A stretch of 64,000 bases of DNA. Origin: Echinarachnius parma. Its lineage: Eukaryota; Echinodermata; Echinoidea; Clypeasteroida; Echinarachniidae. The position numbers were made by a program, and so were the translations under genes. The stretch spans positions 62,001 to 126,000 of the forward strand of contig JBAMJV010008390.1 in NCBI GenBank assembly GCA_037951105.1. Reading direction: 5' to 3'. The notes under the pieces were generated by a model. That model worked only from the letters and a program-made list of their open reading frames with translations. It had not been told where the DNA came from and searched no databases. Positions 1 to 11,114 of the stretch are shown in pieces. The first letter of the stretch is position 1. Every line of letters begins with the position of its first letter.

Positions 1-240
1 TTCTGGATAGTCTGTAACTATTTTCCCGTAAAGATTGATATGTAAATCCATAAAAGCCTCAGTATTTATAATGTTATTTGCATATAAAAAGAGCAATATA
101 AGCCCCAAACAGTGCATTATTGCCGATGCTTGCACGATTGCGTGATTTTACCGGTCCGAGTTTCGACGGTAAAAATTTATCGGGATACCGGTTCCCGACC
201 GGTAAAAGTTTATCGGGACCCGGTTCCGACAATTACCGAC

Positions 241-864
241 ATGACTCAGCCTTAGTTTGATCTTGACGATATCCGCACCCGTGTATACAGACGGTACGGA
301 ATTCATGGAATTTGCGCGTGCTCGGCTAAACAGTCGGGTCGGGAAGGTTTCCCACGCACGCTGGCCAGTTGTGTTCAGCTACGGCAATTGTACTTTTTAT
401 CAAAACCGTTAGCTAACGTTTTTGAAATAATGATTTTCAATGATAATCGGATCGGCAAAAAAAATAAATAAATAAAAAAATATTCTTTTTTTTTTCTTTG
501 GAAAATGATCCCAAAAAACATATTTTGGGAAAATAAATGAATACCAAAGTAACATATATCCATATGAATAAGCCCAAGGTTATCTTGTATGGGTATGCTT
601 TCATTTCAAACTGATTACCTCTCCTTTTACAAAATTACTCGCGGCGATTCTATGCTCAGTCCCATGTGATTAATTTGGCGTAACCTTTCAGCACATGTTC
701 AGAATCGCCATGAGTAATTTTGTAAAAGGAGAGGTAATCAGTTTGAAATGAAAGCATACCCATACAAGATTACCTTGGGCTTATTCATATGGATATATGT
801 TGCTTTGGTATTCATTTATTTTCCCAAAATATGTTTTTTGGGATCATTTTCCAAAGAAAAAAAA

Positions 865-902
<38 letters not shown>

Positions 903-1446
903 TGATCCGATCCGATCTCCGATCCGATTTCTATCATCGATAAAATTTTGCCGTTCCGATCAACCGATCCGATCATCAAGGTCAGTTACAGCAATAATTG
1001 AAAGATTTGTGAAAGTTTGAAAGAAAACGAACACTGTTTACCTAGTGAAAAAACGAATATTGAGTTATTTTATCACCGAATACTGATGGTCTGTTGTAGA
1101 TTTGTTGCAGTAATAATCATCCGTTTGATCTTGACGATATCCGCACCCGTGTATACAGCTACAGACGGTACGGAATTCATGGAATTTGCACACGCTAGGC
1201 TCAAAGTTCAGTGGGTCGGAAAATTTCCCACGCACGCTGGCAGGACGTGTTCAGCGTCGACAATTGTACTTTTTATCAAAACCGTTAGCTAACGTTTTTT
1301 CAATGATAATTATCTTCATACTATATACTAAAGCCTTAAAGGGACATTTGAAAAAACCGAACCCTATTTTATTCTTCTCTTACCATAAGCTAAACAACAC
1401 GGCAGAAGAGAAACGAGGAAGCTCCAAGTATTTTTCGTGGAGTTAG
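241..1446. mobile_element. Two fragments of MITE family A flanking a hAT-like foldback
   Basis: 240-447 and 985-1446 are both family A body sequence: the shared landmark GGAATTCATGGAATTTGC occurs at about 298 and 1172. Between them, 448-984 is the same long foldback as the element at 24497-25192, with arms of about 250 bases around 690. The two family A pieces overlap in content rather than joining end to end, so this is not a simple insertion into one copy. The left terminus of family A is missing. Confidence 0.65.
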
Positions 1447-1855
1447 AACTTAGACAGTACATGTATGATGTTAGTTCTGTTAGAGTTAGACAGTCTTTAC
1501 CTGTATCACTTTAATCATGTCAAGACAAAGAGGCCATGAAAGCGCTAGATTTGTTGATCTATGACTATGTATAAAATCGAGTCAGACAGTCAAACTCGAC
1601 TCTCGTCTCAAGTCTCATTCTCAATTAATCAACTTTTTTGTTGTTTTAATTTTTATCTTTGTTTATAAATTATATTTAATTTTTTATTTATAAAATTAAA
1701 GAAAAAAACAATTTAATTAAATTAAGTATTAGTTTGACTAACAGTATCAATATCAGACTCATCACTAGTGCCAGCAAAGAATTAGAAATAGTAACAGTAG
1801 TTTGGCTTGTTTTATCTGTTTATATTCAATTTCACGTCTTGCGATCATGTCAGAC
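1447..1855. other. AT-rich intergenic stretch
   Basis: No gene or clear element seen. Low-complexity TTTATAAATTATATTT-like sequence at 1650-1700. Confidence 0.5.
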
Positions 1856-1985
1856 ATGACAACGAGACGAGCCGCGGCGCGGGCTTCGCGCCGGGCCGGG
1901 CCGGGGCACCGCACCGGTAAGATCGACCCCGGTGTAAGTAGGCAAAAACCCCACCCCAGTTTCCCCGGCCCCGCGCGCTGCGCTA
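1856..1985. other. Isolated GC/CpG-rich patch
   Basis: About 75% GC in an AT-rich surround, with GGGCCGGGCCGGGG and CGCGCGCTGCG. An ATG at 1857 opens MTTRRAAARASRRAG before a gtaaga donor-like site at 1917, which would suit a first exon. A GCCGCCATG context at 2184-2192 starts a 40-codon frame ending near AATAAA signals. No protein family is recognised; a CpG-island promoter or an unrelated insertion are both possible. Confidence 0.3.
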
Positions 1986-2632
1986 TTATTATTATTAAAA
2001 TTAATATTTAAATATTCCCTTAATCTATCTTTGAAATACATATTGAAGAATTATGTTTGTTAACTATTGACCACAACTGCATAATTACCATTTCTACGGG
2101 AATACAACGGCTGCAGCCTCGTCTTGATCTCGGGCCGAACACTACGCGATAGTCCACGAAATTCTAGTCAACCGATCAAAGTTGCCGCCATGTCGCGGGA
2201 AAAAAAATTAAACATGGACTCAATTCATTTGGTTTTATTTGAGGTCAAAAGATACAAAGATAACGGAAAAAAATATTTGCACACAATAAAATATAATTTA
2301 TTTCATAAATAAAATAATAATAAGTGTAGAGATACACGTTTAATAATATAACGTCTAAAAGTTTTGAAGTTATAGGAAACGAGGTATATGAACGAGGTTA
2401 CTACTAATTTATCCCTCTGCAGAGAGAAGAAATTGGTAAATATTTCGATTTTTTATATATTCAACGTGTTTTGGGTGAGAAGTGTGGTTCATTGGAACCA
2501 TTTACCTAACCATGAACTATTTTCTAAAAGCTCCGTGTATTATTTTTGGGCTAAATCCCAAAATAAATGTTTTCTTATAAGAAAGTCATGTCGCGCGTAT
2601 ATTATGCTTATGTTCTCCTAGGTAATCGTGTC

Positions 2633-2703
2633 GGCCTGGTGGCCAAGTGGTAAGGCGTCTGTCTCGTAAACAGAAGACCGAGGGTTCGAATCCCTCTCAG
2701 GCC
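2633..2703 (+). tRNA. tRNA-Thr (anticodon CGT)
   Basis: The full cloverleaf can be drawn: 7-bp acceptor stem (GGCCTGG with TCAGGCC, one G-T pair), 3-bp D stem, 5-bp anticodon stem TCTGT/ACAGA with loop CTCGTAA, 5-base variable loop, and T arm GAGGG-TTCGAAT-CCCTC. There is no intron. The A box (TGGCCAAGTGG) and B box (GGTTCGAATCC) fit the Pol III consensus, and a T run terminator follows at about 2717-2723. Anticodon CGU reads ACG threonine codons. Confidence 0.93.
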
Positions 2704-2714
2704 TCTGAAAAATC

Positions 2715-2723
2715 CTTTTTTTC
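2715..2723 (+). terminator. Pol III T-run terminator of tRNA-Thr
   Basis: A run of seven or more T about 13 bases past the tRNA 3' end, the usual Pol III stop signal. Confidence 0.7.
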
Positions 2724-3388
2724 TATTCCATATGTTTTTATTTAAGCATTTGTAATAACACTCTTCCAATATTTTGTAGTAAAACAATTATTTCAACCGT
2801 ATTTGGCATGAAAATCGGGGTCCATTTAAGTGTACATGCATGCTGCAATCTGCATGCTGCTGCACAAGCACTCTCTATCCCCCAACCCGCCGGATCTCCT
2901 GGCGTGTTTTCCAGTGGCATACTGTACCGGTAGCGGAGGTAAATGCTAAGCCATGCTTGGCTGGCATATGTGACATGTGACCTGTTAGTGTTGTTGTTGT
3001 TGTTATTAATTTTAATTGGCGTTGCATTCAAAAGAATATATTACGCCAAACATTACTTTAATTTTTTTATTTTCATAATTAAATTATCAAAAATTCAATT
3101 TCAAAATTAAAGAAAAAAAGAAAAACAAAAAAAAGAAAAACAAAATTCTGTCCAATACACTGGTCCACTCAACCTACAAACCGCTTTCTAAAGGTATAAT
3201 CCTGCCAACCCGGCTATGTTTTAATAGCAGGCTGTTAGTGTTACTGTCACTATACATTATAATGTTAGCCAGGGGGTGTGGGTCACTCTCTTACAGTATA
3301 ACCCCACCCTTGTCCATCAACATTTGATTTGAAGTAGACCTTGCACCTTTTACAAATAAAATAATTACACCCTTAATTTTTGCATAAA

Positions 3389-3836
3389 TTAAAGGGGACC
3401 ACCAGGCAAAGATTGAAAGAACAACATATAACTATATAATGTTTTGTGATATCAAATAGATACCCAACATTTTGCAAAGGGTTGTGAAATTCATAAACAA
3501 AGCAATTAATTTCCCCCACTTACGGAACCACTACTATTGCCATGGTTCCATACGGGCCAAACGCTTGCGAGTGCGCCAATGCTATTCACGCGTACATTCG
3601 GAGAGAATAGAATCCCGGGCGATTCGTTCGCTCTGCACACACTTAGTCTCGTAGTACATGTATACAAGACCCCTTAATGCATGCATGCTTTAGAATGGTG
3701 ATGCGTTTTCCAATTACATGTATATATATTTTTTCTGGACACATATTTTTGTGAACTTGTTGATGGAATGAAAGATGATACCTTTCATTTATAAGGATAA
3801 TATTTTTGGGTGGTGGTACCCTTTAGCCTAATGCTT
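3389..3836. mobile_element. TTAA MITE, family B, copy 1, opposite orientation
   Basis: Begins TTAAAGGGGACCACCAGGC and ends TGGTGGTACCCTTTAG. The body matches copies 2 and 3 in reverse complement, and the right TTAA is decayed to TTAG. Confidence 0.72.
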
Positions 3837-4068
3837 AACAAAAATATGCATGGCTCAAAAATACAAAATATATATGCTGTATTTTTTTCCTGAATACGTT
3901 CCCATTCAGGCCATGATTGAAACTGAAAGTGATCTAAAGAAAAATAATTCACCCAATGAAACAACTAGCTGTTATATTTTGTTCTTCATGGATCGCCATC
4001 TCGGCACCAACTCAAAACACTGAAATTTTTGTCACACTTTTGTTTATGCGGCCGGACGCCAATTTATT

Positions 4069-4621
4069 TTAAAGTGATACCTGTAAAGTGTCAGATATTG
4101 CACAAAATGACATTTGAGACTTCAATCCTATATCAATATCATTGTAAAATACAATTGAAAGATTTGTGAAAGTTTGAAAGAAAATGAACACTGTTTACCT
4201 AGTGAAAAAAACGAATATTGAGTTCATATTTTATCACCGAATACTGATGGTCTGCCATACATTTGTCGCAGTAAATAATGATCCGTTTGAGATATTCGCA
4301 CCCGTGTATGTTTACAGACGTAGTACAGAATTCATGGAATTTGCACTCGCTCGGCTCAAAGTTCAATCTCCGGAATGTTCTCCCGCGTGCTGCATGCGGA
4401 CGTGTTCAGCTAGGACAATTGTACTTTTATCAAAAGCGTTGATCAACGCTTTTGAAATAATGAATTTCAATGATAATTATCTTCATACCAAAGGGACATT
4501 TGAAAAAATCTAACCCTATTTTATTCTTCTCTTACCATAAGCTAAACAACACGGCAGAAGAGAAACGAGGAAGCTCCAAGTATTTTTCGTGGAGTTAGAC
4601 ACTTTACAGGCATCACTTTAA
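4069..4621. mobile_element. TTAA-flanked MITE, family A, copy 1
   Basis: 553 bases. It is bounded by TTAA on both sides and by terminal inverted repeats AGTGATACCTGTAAAGTGTC and its near-complement (19 of 20). There is no transposase ORF. The TTAA target suggests a piggyBac-mobilised element (inference). Copy 2 at 21851-22403 is exactly the same length. Confidence 0.8.
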
Positions 4622-5940
4622 GCCAGTCATGTAATTGGGAGGTAGCCAGTCATGCAATGGGGCCCTGCATGCATCATTAGTGACCGGCTCTGTCACTTTG
4701 GGTAATTCATCGGGAATATCAAAATTGAGATTGTTAGTGTTTTGAATTCTCTAGGATTTCAGCTTTAAAATGATATACAACTTGATAAGTATGAGTTTCT
4801 TGAAGGCTAGAAAAACGCAAATTAATAACATGGACCAGAGCCCCGTGATTTGTCAAACAACGGAGAAAATCGCTTCTAAAGTTTTGCATCCATTCAGAAA
4901 AGCATTCTCACACACCGAGCGAGAAGTTGAACGTTTCGCTTTCACCTTTCCGCTTTTCGTAATCGATCAGCAAACGAAATAATGCATGCACAGTTAAACT
5001 GTTATTCATCGGCCAATCAGCAATGCTTACGCCGGTATTACGTAATTGTACAAAGCCTCAGCCCTAAGTCTCAGTTGATCGACAAACTAGCATGTGCTGC
5101 CCTTTGATGTGCATGTATTACAACCGCGGTGTATTGTGTATGTACGTACCGCCATAACCCACCGCATCATATTCACCATACCGCCGCTGGTACCACCGGT
5201 AGACAAAAGAAAAGCGCAGTTTGATATCGTATGATATGGTACGCTGCACACGCACACTGCACACTTGCGGCATGCCCAGCGCGATTCAATGCGGTACCCA
5301 TAGAATTATAAACAAACCAACTACTCGTTTACTATACAGTAAGTTAAATGCCGCGAACGCTTCCTGGAAATGTACAACACACGGACAATACAACTCTATT
5401 CAGGTTAGTCTGACCAATCACTGTACAGCTACAGTGCTTTCTTCTTGCAGCTCGCCGCGGCGGTACGGTCGAATCACACACACATAGCTGGCGCGTTCGT
5501 TTCACAATCGATCATGATCAGCCAGCGCGGATTTACTGAGTTTCTGGTCGAAACCGAAATGAAGGTTGCTTAGAAAAATCATTATTTACGGCATAAAAAA
5601 TTAGATTAAGGACCTGAAATTTTCAGAGAATGTAGATGAAACATGTAAGTATCAAATCCCATAAAGTTAAAAATTTCAGCCAAAGACAATATTTTATGAT
5701 TTTGAGGCTCTAAGTACTAAAGACCCATCCCGACTTTACACCCATTCTCTGGGAGCCGGTCTCAATTTAGAGATCTGTAAATTCTATTATTTTATTTCCA
5801 AGTACTTCCCTTTTTCCTTCATTTTTATGATCCATTATATATAATATATATACAAAAAAGAGGTGAACATTATTTTAATGGGAATAACCTTGTCATTGGA
5901 TAATTTCCATATGAGTTGATAATTTCCACCGAAAGAGATA
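4622..5940. other. Intergenic region upstream of SMUG1
   Basis: No coding family recognised. 4980-5560 is GC-richer with scattered CpG and could hold the SMUG1 promoter and a 5' non-coding exon, but no start site can be fixed. Confidence 0.35.
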
Positions 5941-6054
5941 TATAGTGAAACCTCATTACAAAAAGGACTTTGGGCCCATTTGATTAATTTGCTATATTAG
6001 GTAATATTAGATAACTTGTTACAGCTGGAGCTCGTTATAAAAAGGTTTCACTGG
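5941..6054. mobile_element. pogo-like MITE, family C, copy 1
   Basis: Degenerate copy with ends AGTGAAACCTCATTA and the complement AAAGGTTTCACTG, upstream of SMUG1. Confidence 0.55.
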
Positions 6055-6199
6055 TAACTATAAGAAAAAAATGAAATGGAACTGAATATTTTGTTGTTGG
6101 TGAGGTGGGGGGGGGGGGGGGGGGGGGCTAATATAAATGAGGCAAATATGTAACCAGTTAATTGGTGTTGTTTTTGTTCTAATTGTATACAGGAGTTAA

Positions 6200-8673
6200 T
6201 TGAATACAAGGGCAGCATTATCAACAAGACCAAATACAATCAAGAAGATGCCTTCCCAAGCCAAGAGACGAAGAGTTGGAAAACAGTCTGGTGGTGACTG
6301 TTCAGTGCCACTTCAAGGACAATCAACATCATCATTATCATCATCATCATCCAGCCAACAATGCAATCAGACATCTAGCAACCACCTACCAAGTGACACA
6401 TCAAACCAGCAACCCAACAGTGACATTCCAACTCCTTCTGGAGATAACAATGTTGGTGAAACATTATCGAGCCAGCAATCGCCCAACCATATATCTACAA
6501 GTACAACTCAATCGGGGGACAACATTGCTGAATCATTCATCCGATTGATGACAGAAATGGTCAAAGAACTTGATCAGTTGAAGTTTGGTGATCCCGTGAG
6601 CTACATCTACAACCCGGTGGTGTATGCCAAGGAGACGCACGACTGCTTCATCAGGAAATATGGCAACTCGACCAAGTCGGTGCTCTTCCTGGGAATGAAC
6701 CCGGGCCCTTGGGGAATGGGTCAGAACGGGGTAATTATATTCTGTGTTTTTTTTTGTGGGAGTATCATCTTGTGACGTCTCATATCTAGGAATGAATTTT
6801 CATTTTCAGTATGTGTTATTGTGTAAATGTGTAAAACTTGTCAGTGTTTAAGCAGGTATGCTCAAAGTGAAATATGGAGTTTTTTTTATACTGAACACAT
6901 CTTTTCTGAAAATCATCTCACTTAATCAGTATTTTAAGTTTATATATATATACAGACAAAAAAATAAGTATGGGATCATTTTATTGATATATTGTTACAT
7001 CTGTTTCATATGAGTGTATATATGGTCATGCGTCGTGAGGTCGCCTCCTTTTGCGTTACATGCCGTTTTGGGCTTCTGCGGGACAATGTTACAGTTGAGA
7101 GCAAATAATTTCTGAGGAAGACCCCCTACCCTATCAAAACTATACATTTTCTGAAAGGAAATTTCCCAAGAAACCCAAATGTGCACTCAGAAATATCACT
7201 AGGTGTACAGTTAATTGTTCATATTAACCAAAACACAAAATTTTGTTTACAGTTTTAGAGGTCAATATTTTCCTGATAACTTTTTCTAAAGTAGCTCTAG
7301 ACAAGAAATTATGTTTTCATGCAGAGCAGACTTACATGTAGACCTTTACAGCAATATAATATTGTATGGGGTAAATTATATTTTTGCGGGAGATTTTTTA
7401 ATTCATACTTCATGAATTTGTTTTGTTTAAAATAGTCAATAATTTTCACTAAGTAGGAGTCACTAGTAGATGAATGGAATATAGAGTAAAGCCTAAATAT
7501 GATGAGCCATAATACAGTGTGATAAGAAAGCTTTAATTTGATACATTTGTAGTCTTAAACCTTTTCGTTTTGAAGATATTAACGTTTTTACCAAGAATTC
7601 ACAAAATGTATCAGTCAAGATTGTGCCCCCATAGAGTCTGTACAGGAAAGTAGTGGGAAACCCCCAATTTTCTATGTTTGTGTTGATTTAATACAAATTT
7701 GATGTGGCAAAAACACTTTTCAATCACTTGACATTAAAGTTCAATGTTTTAGCTTTCATTTGATACCAACATTGTTGCTATACATCTAGTTTTGACAAAG
7801 TTATTAACGTTTTAAGAAAAATTGCGCTTCGAGAGTCAATTCCCCATAGACTTTGTACACGGGCGCCGTTTCCTGCTCCACCCTCCAGCTTTAACCTTCA
7901 AACGGCTGTATCTCGATCTTAAATAGAGGTATACCTTTGAAACTTTGCAGAATGATAGCATTTTGATATCCCTTTCAAATGATACAAAATTTGTTAAGAA
8001 AGGAGTTTTGGTTTTGAAAATATGAAGTAAAATGCAAAAAAAAATCCCCAAAATGTAACGGCTCCACCCTATTTGGAGGCGAGTTCATGACACGACCATA
8101 TATAACATCGATAAGTAACTCTTGTGATTGCTGAATTTATTTCAGGTACCATTTGGAGAGACAAACTGTGTCAAGGACTGGATGAGGATCACGGGAAACG
8201 TTGGCAAGCCGCCAAGAGAGCATCCCAAACGAGTGATTGTCGGCCTCGACTGCAAGCGGAGCGAAGTGAGCGGAACGCGCTTCTGGGGTCTGTGGAAGGA
8301 GCTGTGCGGAACGCCAGAGAACTTCTTCCGGGAGTGCTTCGTCTACAACCACTGCCCTCTGGTGTTCATGATGAGCTCAGCCAAGAACATCACCCCGCCC
8401 ATGCTGAAGGCGCACATGCGCGACCCTCTGATCAGCATATGCGACGATTACCTCTGCAGGCTGATCAAACTGTTGGGGGTGAAAGTCGTGGTGGGGATAG
8501 GGAAGTTTGCGGCGGAGAGGACCAAGAAGGCGCTGGCGAAGGGAGGGGTGGAGGGAATCCGGGTGGTCAGTCTGATGCACCCCTCCCCCATCAACCCTGC
8601 AGCGAACAAGGGCTGGGACAGAATCGCCAAACAGTCCTTGCAGGACCTGGACCTGATGAAGTATCTGAAATAG
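6200..8673 (+). CDS. SMUG1: SMUG1, single-strand-selective monofunctional uracil-DNA glycosylase
   Basis: Two coding exons are visible: 6200-6730 and 8146-8673 (TAG stop at 8671). They join in phase 0 across a 1.4-kb GT-AG intron and restore the SMUG1 core GMNPGPWGMGQNG-VPFG. The family excises uracil and 5-hydroxymethyluracil from DNA in base excision repair, in the nucleus. Visible motifs are GMNPGP with the uracil-contacting Asn, EVSGTRFWGLW, and near the C-terminus the second active-site loop HPSPINPAANKGW. The N-terminal ~110 residues are Ser/Gln/Asn-rich and poorly conserved, with a basic KRRR patch that could be a nuclear signal. The start is uncertain: the in-frame Met at 6200 and the next at 6248 are both possible, and an AG at 6191-6192 may be an acceptor from an upstream 5' exon. 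Exon 2 is far more GC-rich than its surroundings. The intron is mostly filled by a transposon-like element (7017-8104). Identity is very secure; only the start is not. Confidence 0.95.
7017..8104. mobile_element. Terminal-inverted-repeat element filling the SMUG1 intron
   Basis: The left end TATATATGGTCATGCGTCGT and the right end, whose complement begins TATATATGGTCGTGTCATGA, pair over about 30 bases including CGCCTCC. The interior has degenerate ~200-base units, each with a 'TTTGATAC' block and a 'TTAACGTTTT'-like block. The right end is 42 bases from SMUG1 exon 2. Confidence 0.6.
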
Positions 8674-9707
8674 TTCTCTGGCTGACTGTTGACACTCGAG
8701 AAATATGTTATGCCTCCGCAGCAATGTGGACAGACTAAGCTCTAGGCATTATGTTAGTTCTTATGTACATCCTAGAATTGCTCTAGTCAGCAATGTTTCA
8801 TGTACAATTTTCCCTATCTTAATGAACAGAGCAGCAAACAATCTTGGGCTCATACAATATTGCAGTTCTAACAATCTTTGCAGAACTTTGTTTACGTAAT
8901 GACAGTCCCAGTCAGAGTCTCTGGACACATCATTGTCAGCACCTTGAGAAAGTAAATAACCTATTCGGGTCTGGTCCCGAAAACACTCCAGCTAAGCTAG
9001 TGTCAATGGAGAATGAATGTTTTACGAAAATCAAACTGGTTTAAATGTGTCTTTGTGGCTATCTCAGCCACTATCTTGTAAACCATGACATTTCAAACGG
9101 CACAATTCAGTTTCCTGTTAACAAGTGCAATAGGTTCATCAATAATAGGTATTTCCTATTTCTGATTGCCGTCATCGCAAAAATGCTCAAGTCAATTAAT
9201 TAAGGTTTTGATAAGTTTTCACTGACTATTTTCATAAATGTTTGTAAGCTATGCACTGGATATACAGTAATATCTCTTTAACATGTATCAGGGAAACTGA
9301 TCAACTGTACAAATATCAACATCTTGATACCATGTATTCAATCAGAAGACTAAGGATGGATGTGTAATGACTATTTTGGGGTAATTTTACTAGTGTGTAG
9401 TCTTGTAAATGGTAATTTGTATTGAATTATGCAGAAGTGGTTTCAGTATAGCCATTCTGAAATACATGCAGTGTATTCATGAATGTTTCTAACAAAGACT
9501 ACATCTTACAATAATTGAAGTCCAAAGACACAACATTCAAGTTATGGAAATATATATAATTTAGATCTCAGTAATATACAAATATATACAAAATCAATTC
9601 ATAAACAGTAAACATCTATAATCATAATACATGCTCTCCCAGTCCTGACTCGTGACTTCAAGGTGATGACAGTAATGCTTTGTTAGATAGTTCCAGTAAT
9701 CATTTGA

Positions 9708-9713
9708 AATAAA
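9708..9713 (+). terminator. SMUG1: Possible SMUG1 poly(A) signal
   Basis: AATAAA about 1 kb past the SMUG1 stop. Other weaker candidates exist, so the 3' end is uncertain. Confidence 0.35.
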
Positions 9714-9738
9714 AGGTAACCTTTAATACGCAAAATCA

Positions 9739-9903
9739 TACAGTGGAACCTCATTATAATGAGAATCTTAGGACCAAGAGCATTACCATGTTACATCACG
9801 AAACTTGTTATATCAGGGTAAAAAACAAAAACAAAAACAGGAATATACAGAGCTTTGACTGGTCAGCAAAAAAACACCTTATTATAACAAGGTTCCACTC
9901 TGA
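9739..9903. mobile_element. pogo-like MITE, family C, copy 2
   Basis: TA then CAGTGGAACCTCATTATAA, ending TTATAACAAGGTTCCACT. These ends resemble pogo/Tigger-type termini. It lies past the SMUG1 poly(A) signal. Confidence 0.65.
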
Positions 9904-10064
9904 AGTAGATATATCACAATGTTTTGTAGTTTAAATAAGATGACATTTATGAAATGATTACTCAATCCTCTCAAAATGTAAGTACTTAAACAGTAATTTA
10001 AATAATTGCACAGAATATAAAAGCAAGGTGTTACAATAATATATATCTCAAAGTACATCTCATG

Positions 10065-10167
10065 TACAGTGGAACCTCGCTATAACAAACACTTCATATT
10101 CTTTTACCCTGATAAAAAAGGTAATTTTTATATTCCAAAGTTTTCATTATAACGAGGTTTCACTGTA
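10065..10167. mobile_element. pogo-like MITE, family C, copy 3
   Basis: Only about 100 bases: TA-CAGTGGAACCTCGCTATAA through TTATAACGAGGTTTCACTG-TA, with intact TA on both sides. The cleanest copy of the family in this window. Confidence 0.72.
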
Positions 10168-11114
10168 CATCTTAGTTTTAAACAACTCATTAAACAACTC
10201 GTTAACGATGGAATGTTAAAAGTTAAAGGCTCATTTGGATTCTTTTAAGTTTTGTTTATACATGTGGATAAGATTTCATGAGGTGAATGGTTTCAATTTT
10301 GTATGCTTAGAAGGAAATGTCGGTTATTTTGTTATATTTACTATGCACAACAAAATGCAATGATTGTTTCATACTGTATGTGCTTGCATCACAATTGTTA
10401 TGTATTCTATTTCATTTATAACACAAGAAAATTATGAATTGCCTTGCTGCCACATCAAACAGAAACTCTTTAATATTGTACCACCAATATTTTTATCTCA
10501 ATTTTACTTTCACTATGCAAACTTAACATCTTGAATACATTTTGATGGGTTATTTTTCCTGAAGTGACATTTATTCTGCTTAATTTGCTTAGAATGATGC
10601 CTCATTTGTGAATACATTTGATGGTGCCAAATACACATGGTAGCATCATTCCCATGACATATGCTTCATTGGCAATTGCTCCGCTGTTAACCCAACAAAT
10701 GTTTCTAACCCGTACCAAATCCCAGGGCTGTAGTCCACAAGTTCCATGTTCGAGTCCCCACCAAAAGAGCATGTTCCCATTTGTTTAACATTGTGACTCA
10801 GCTCCGAGTCAAGTCAAAAGCAGTCTCCGGACATGACTACAGCACTGCCGAATCCCTACTTCTAATATCATTATAAAGCGCATAGAGATGATTACCAATC
10901 ATATTAGGCGCTATATAAATCAAGTATATTATTATTATTGACCCTAATGTTGCAATGTTGCAATAATCCCTTGGAGCAATTATGTCAACAGTAGCATCAC
11001 AATATTTCAGCTTACCATTTTAAATACAATCTCATACATGTATGTTCTGTATGTTCACTTTAATGTTTGTACCTTTTACAAATAGAAATAAACATTTGAA
11101 ATACTATCTAAGTG

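Noticed and set aside
8124..8738. 204-codon ORF overlapping SMUG1 exon 2 in another frame
   Set aside because: Shadow frame of the GC-rich SMUG1 exon, with no independent features.
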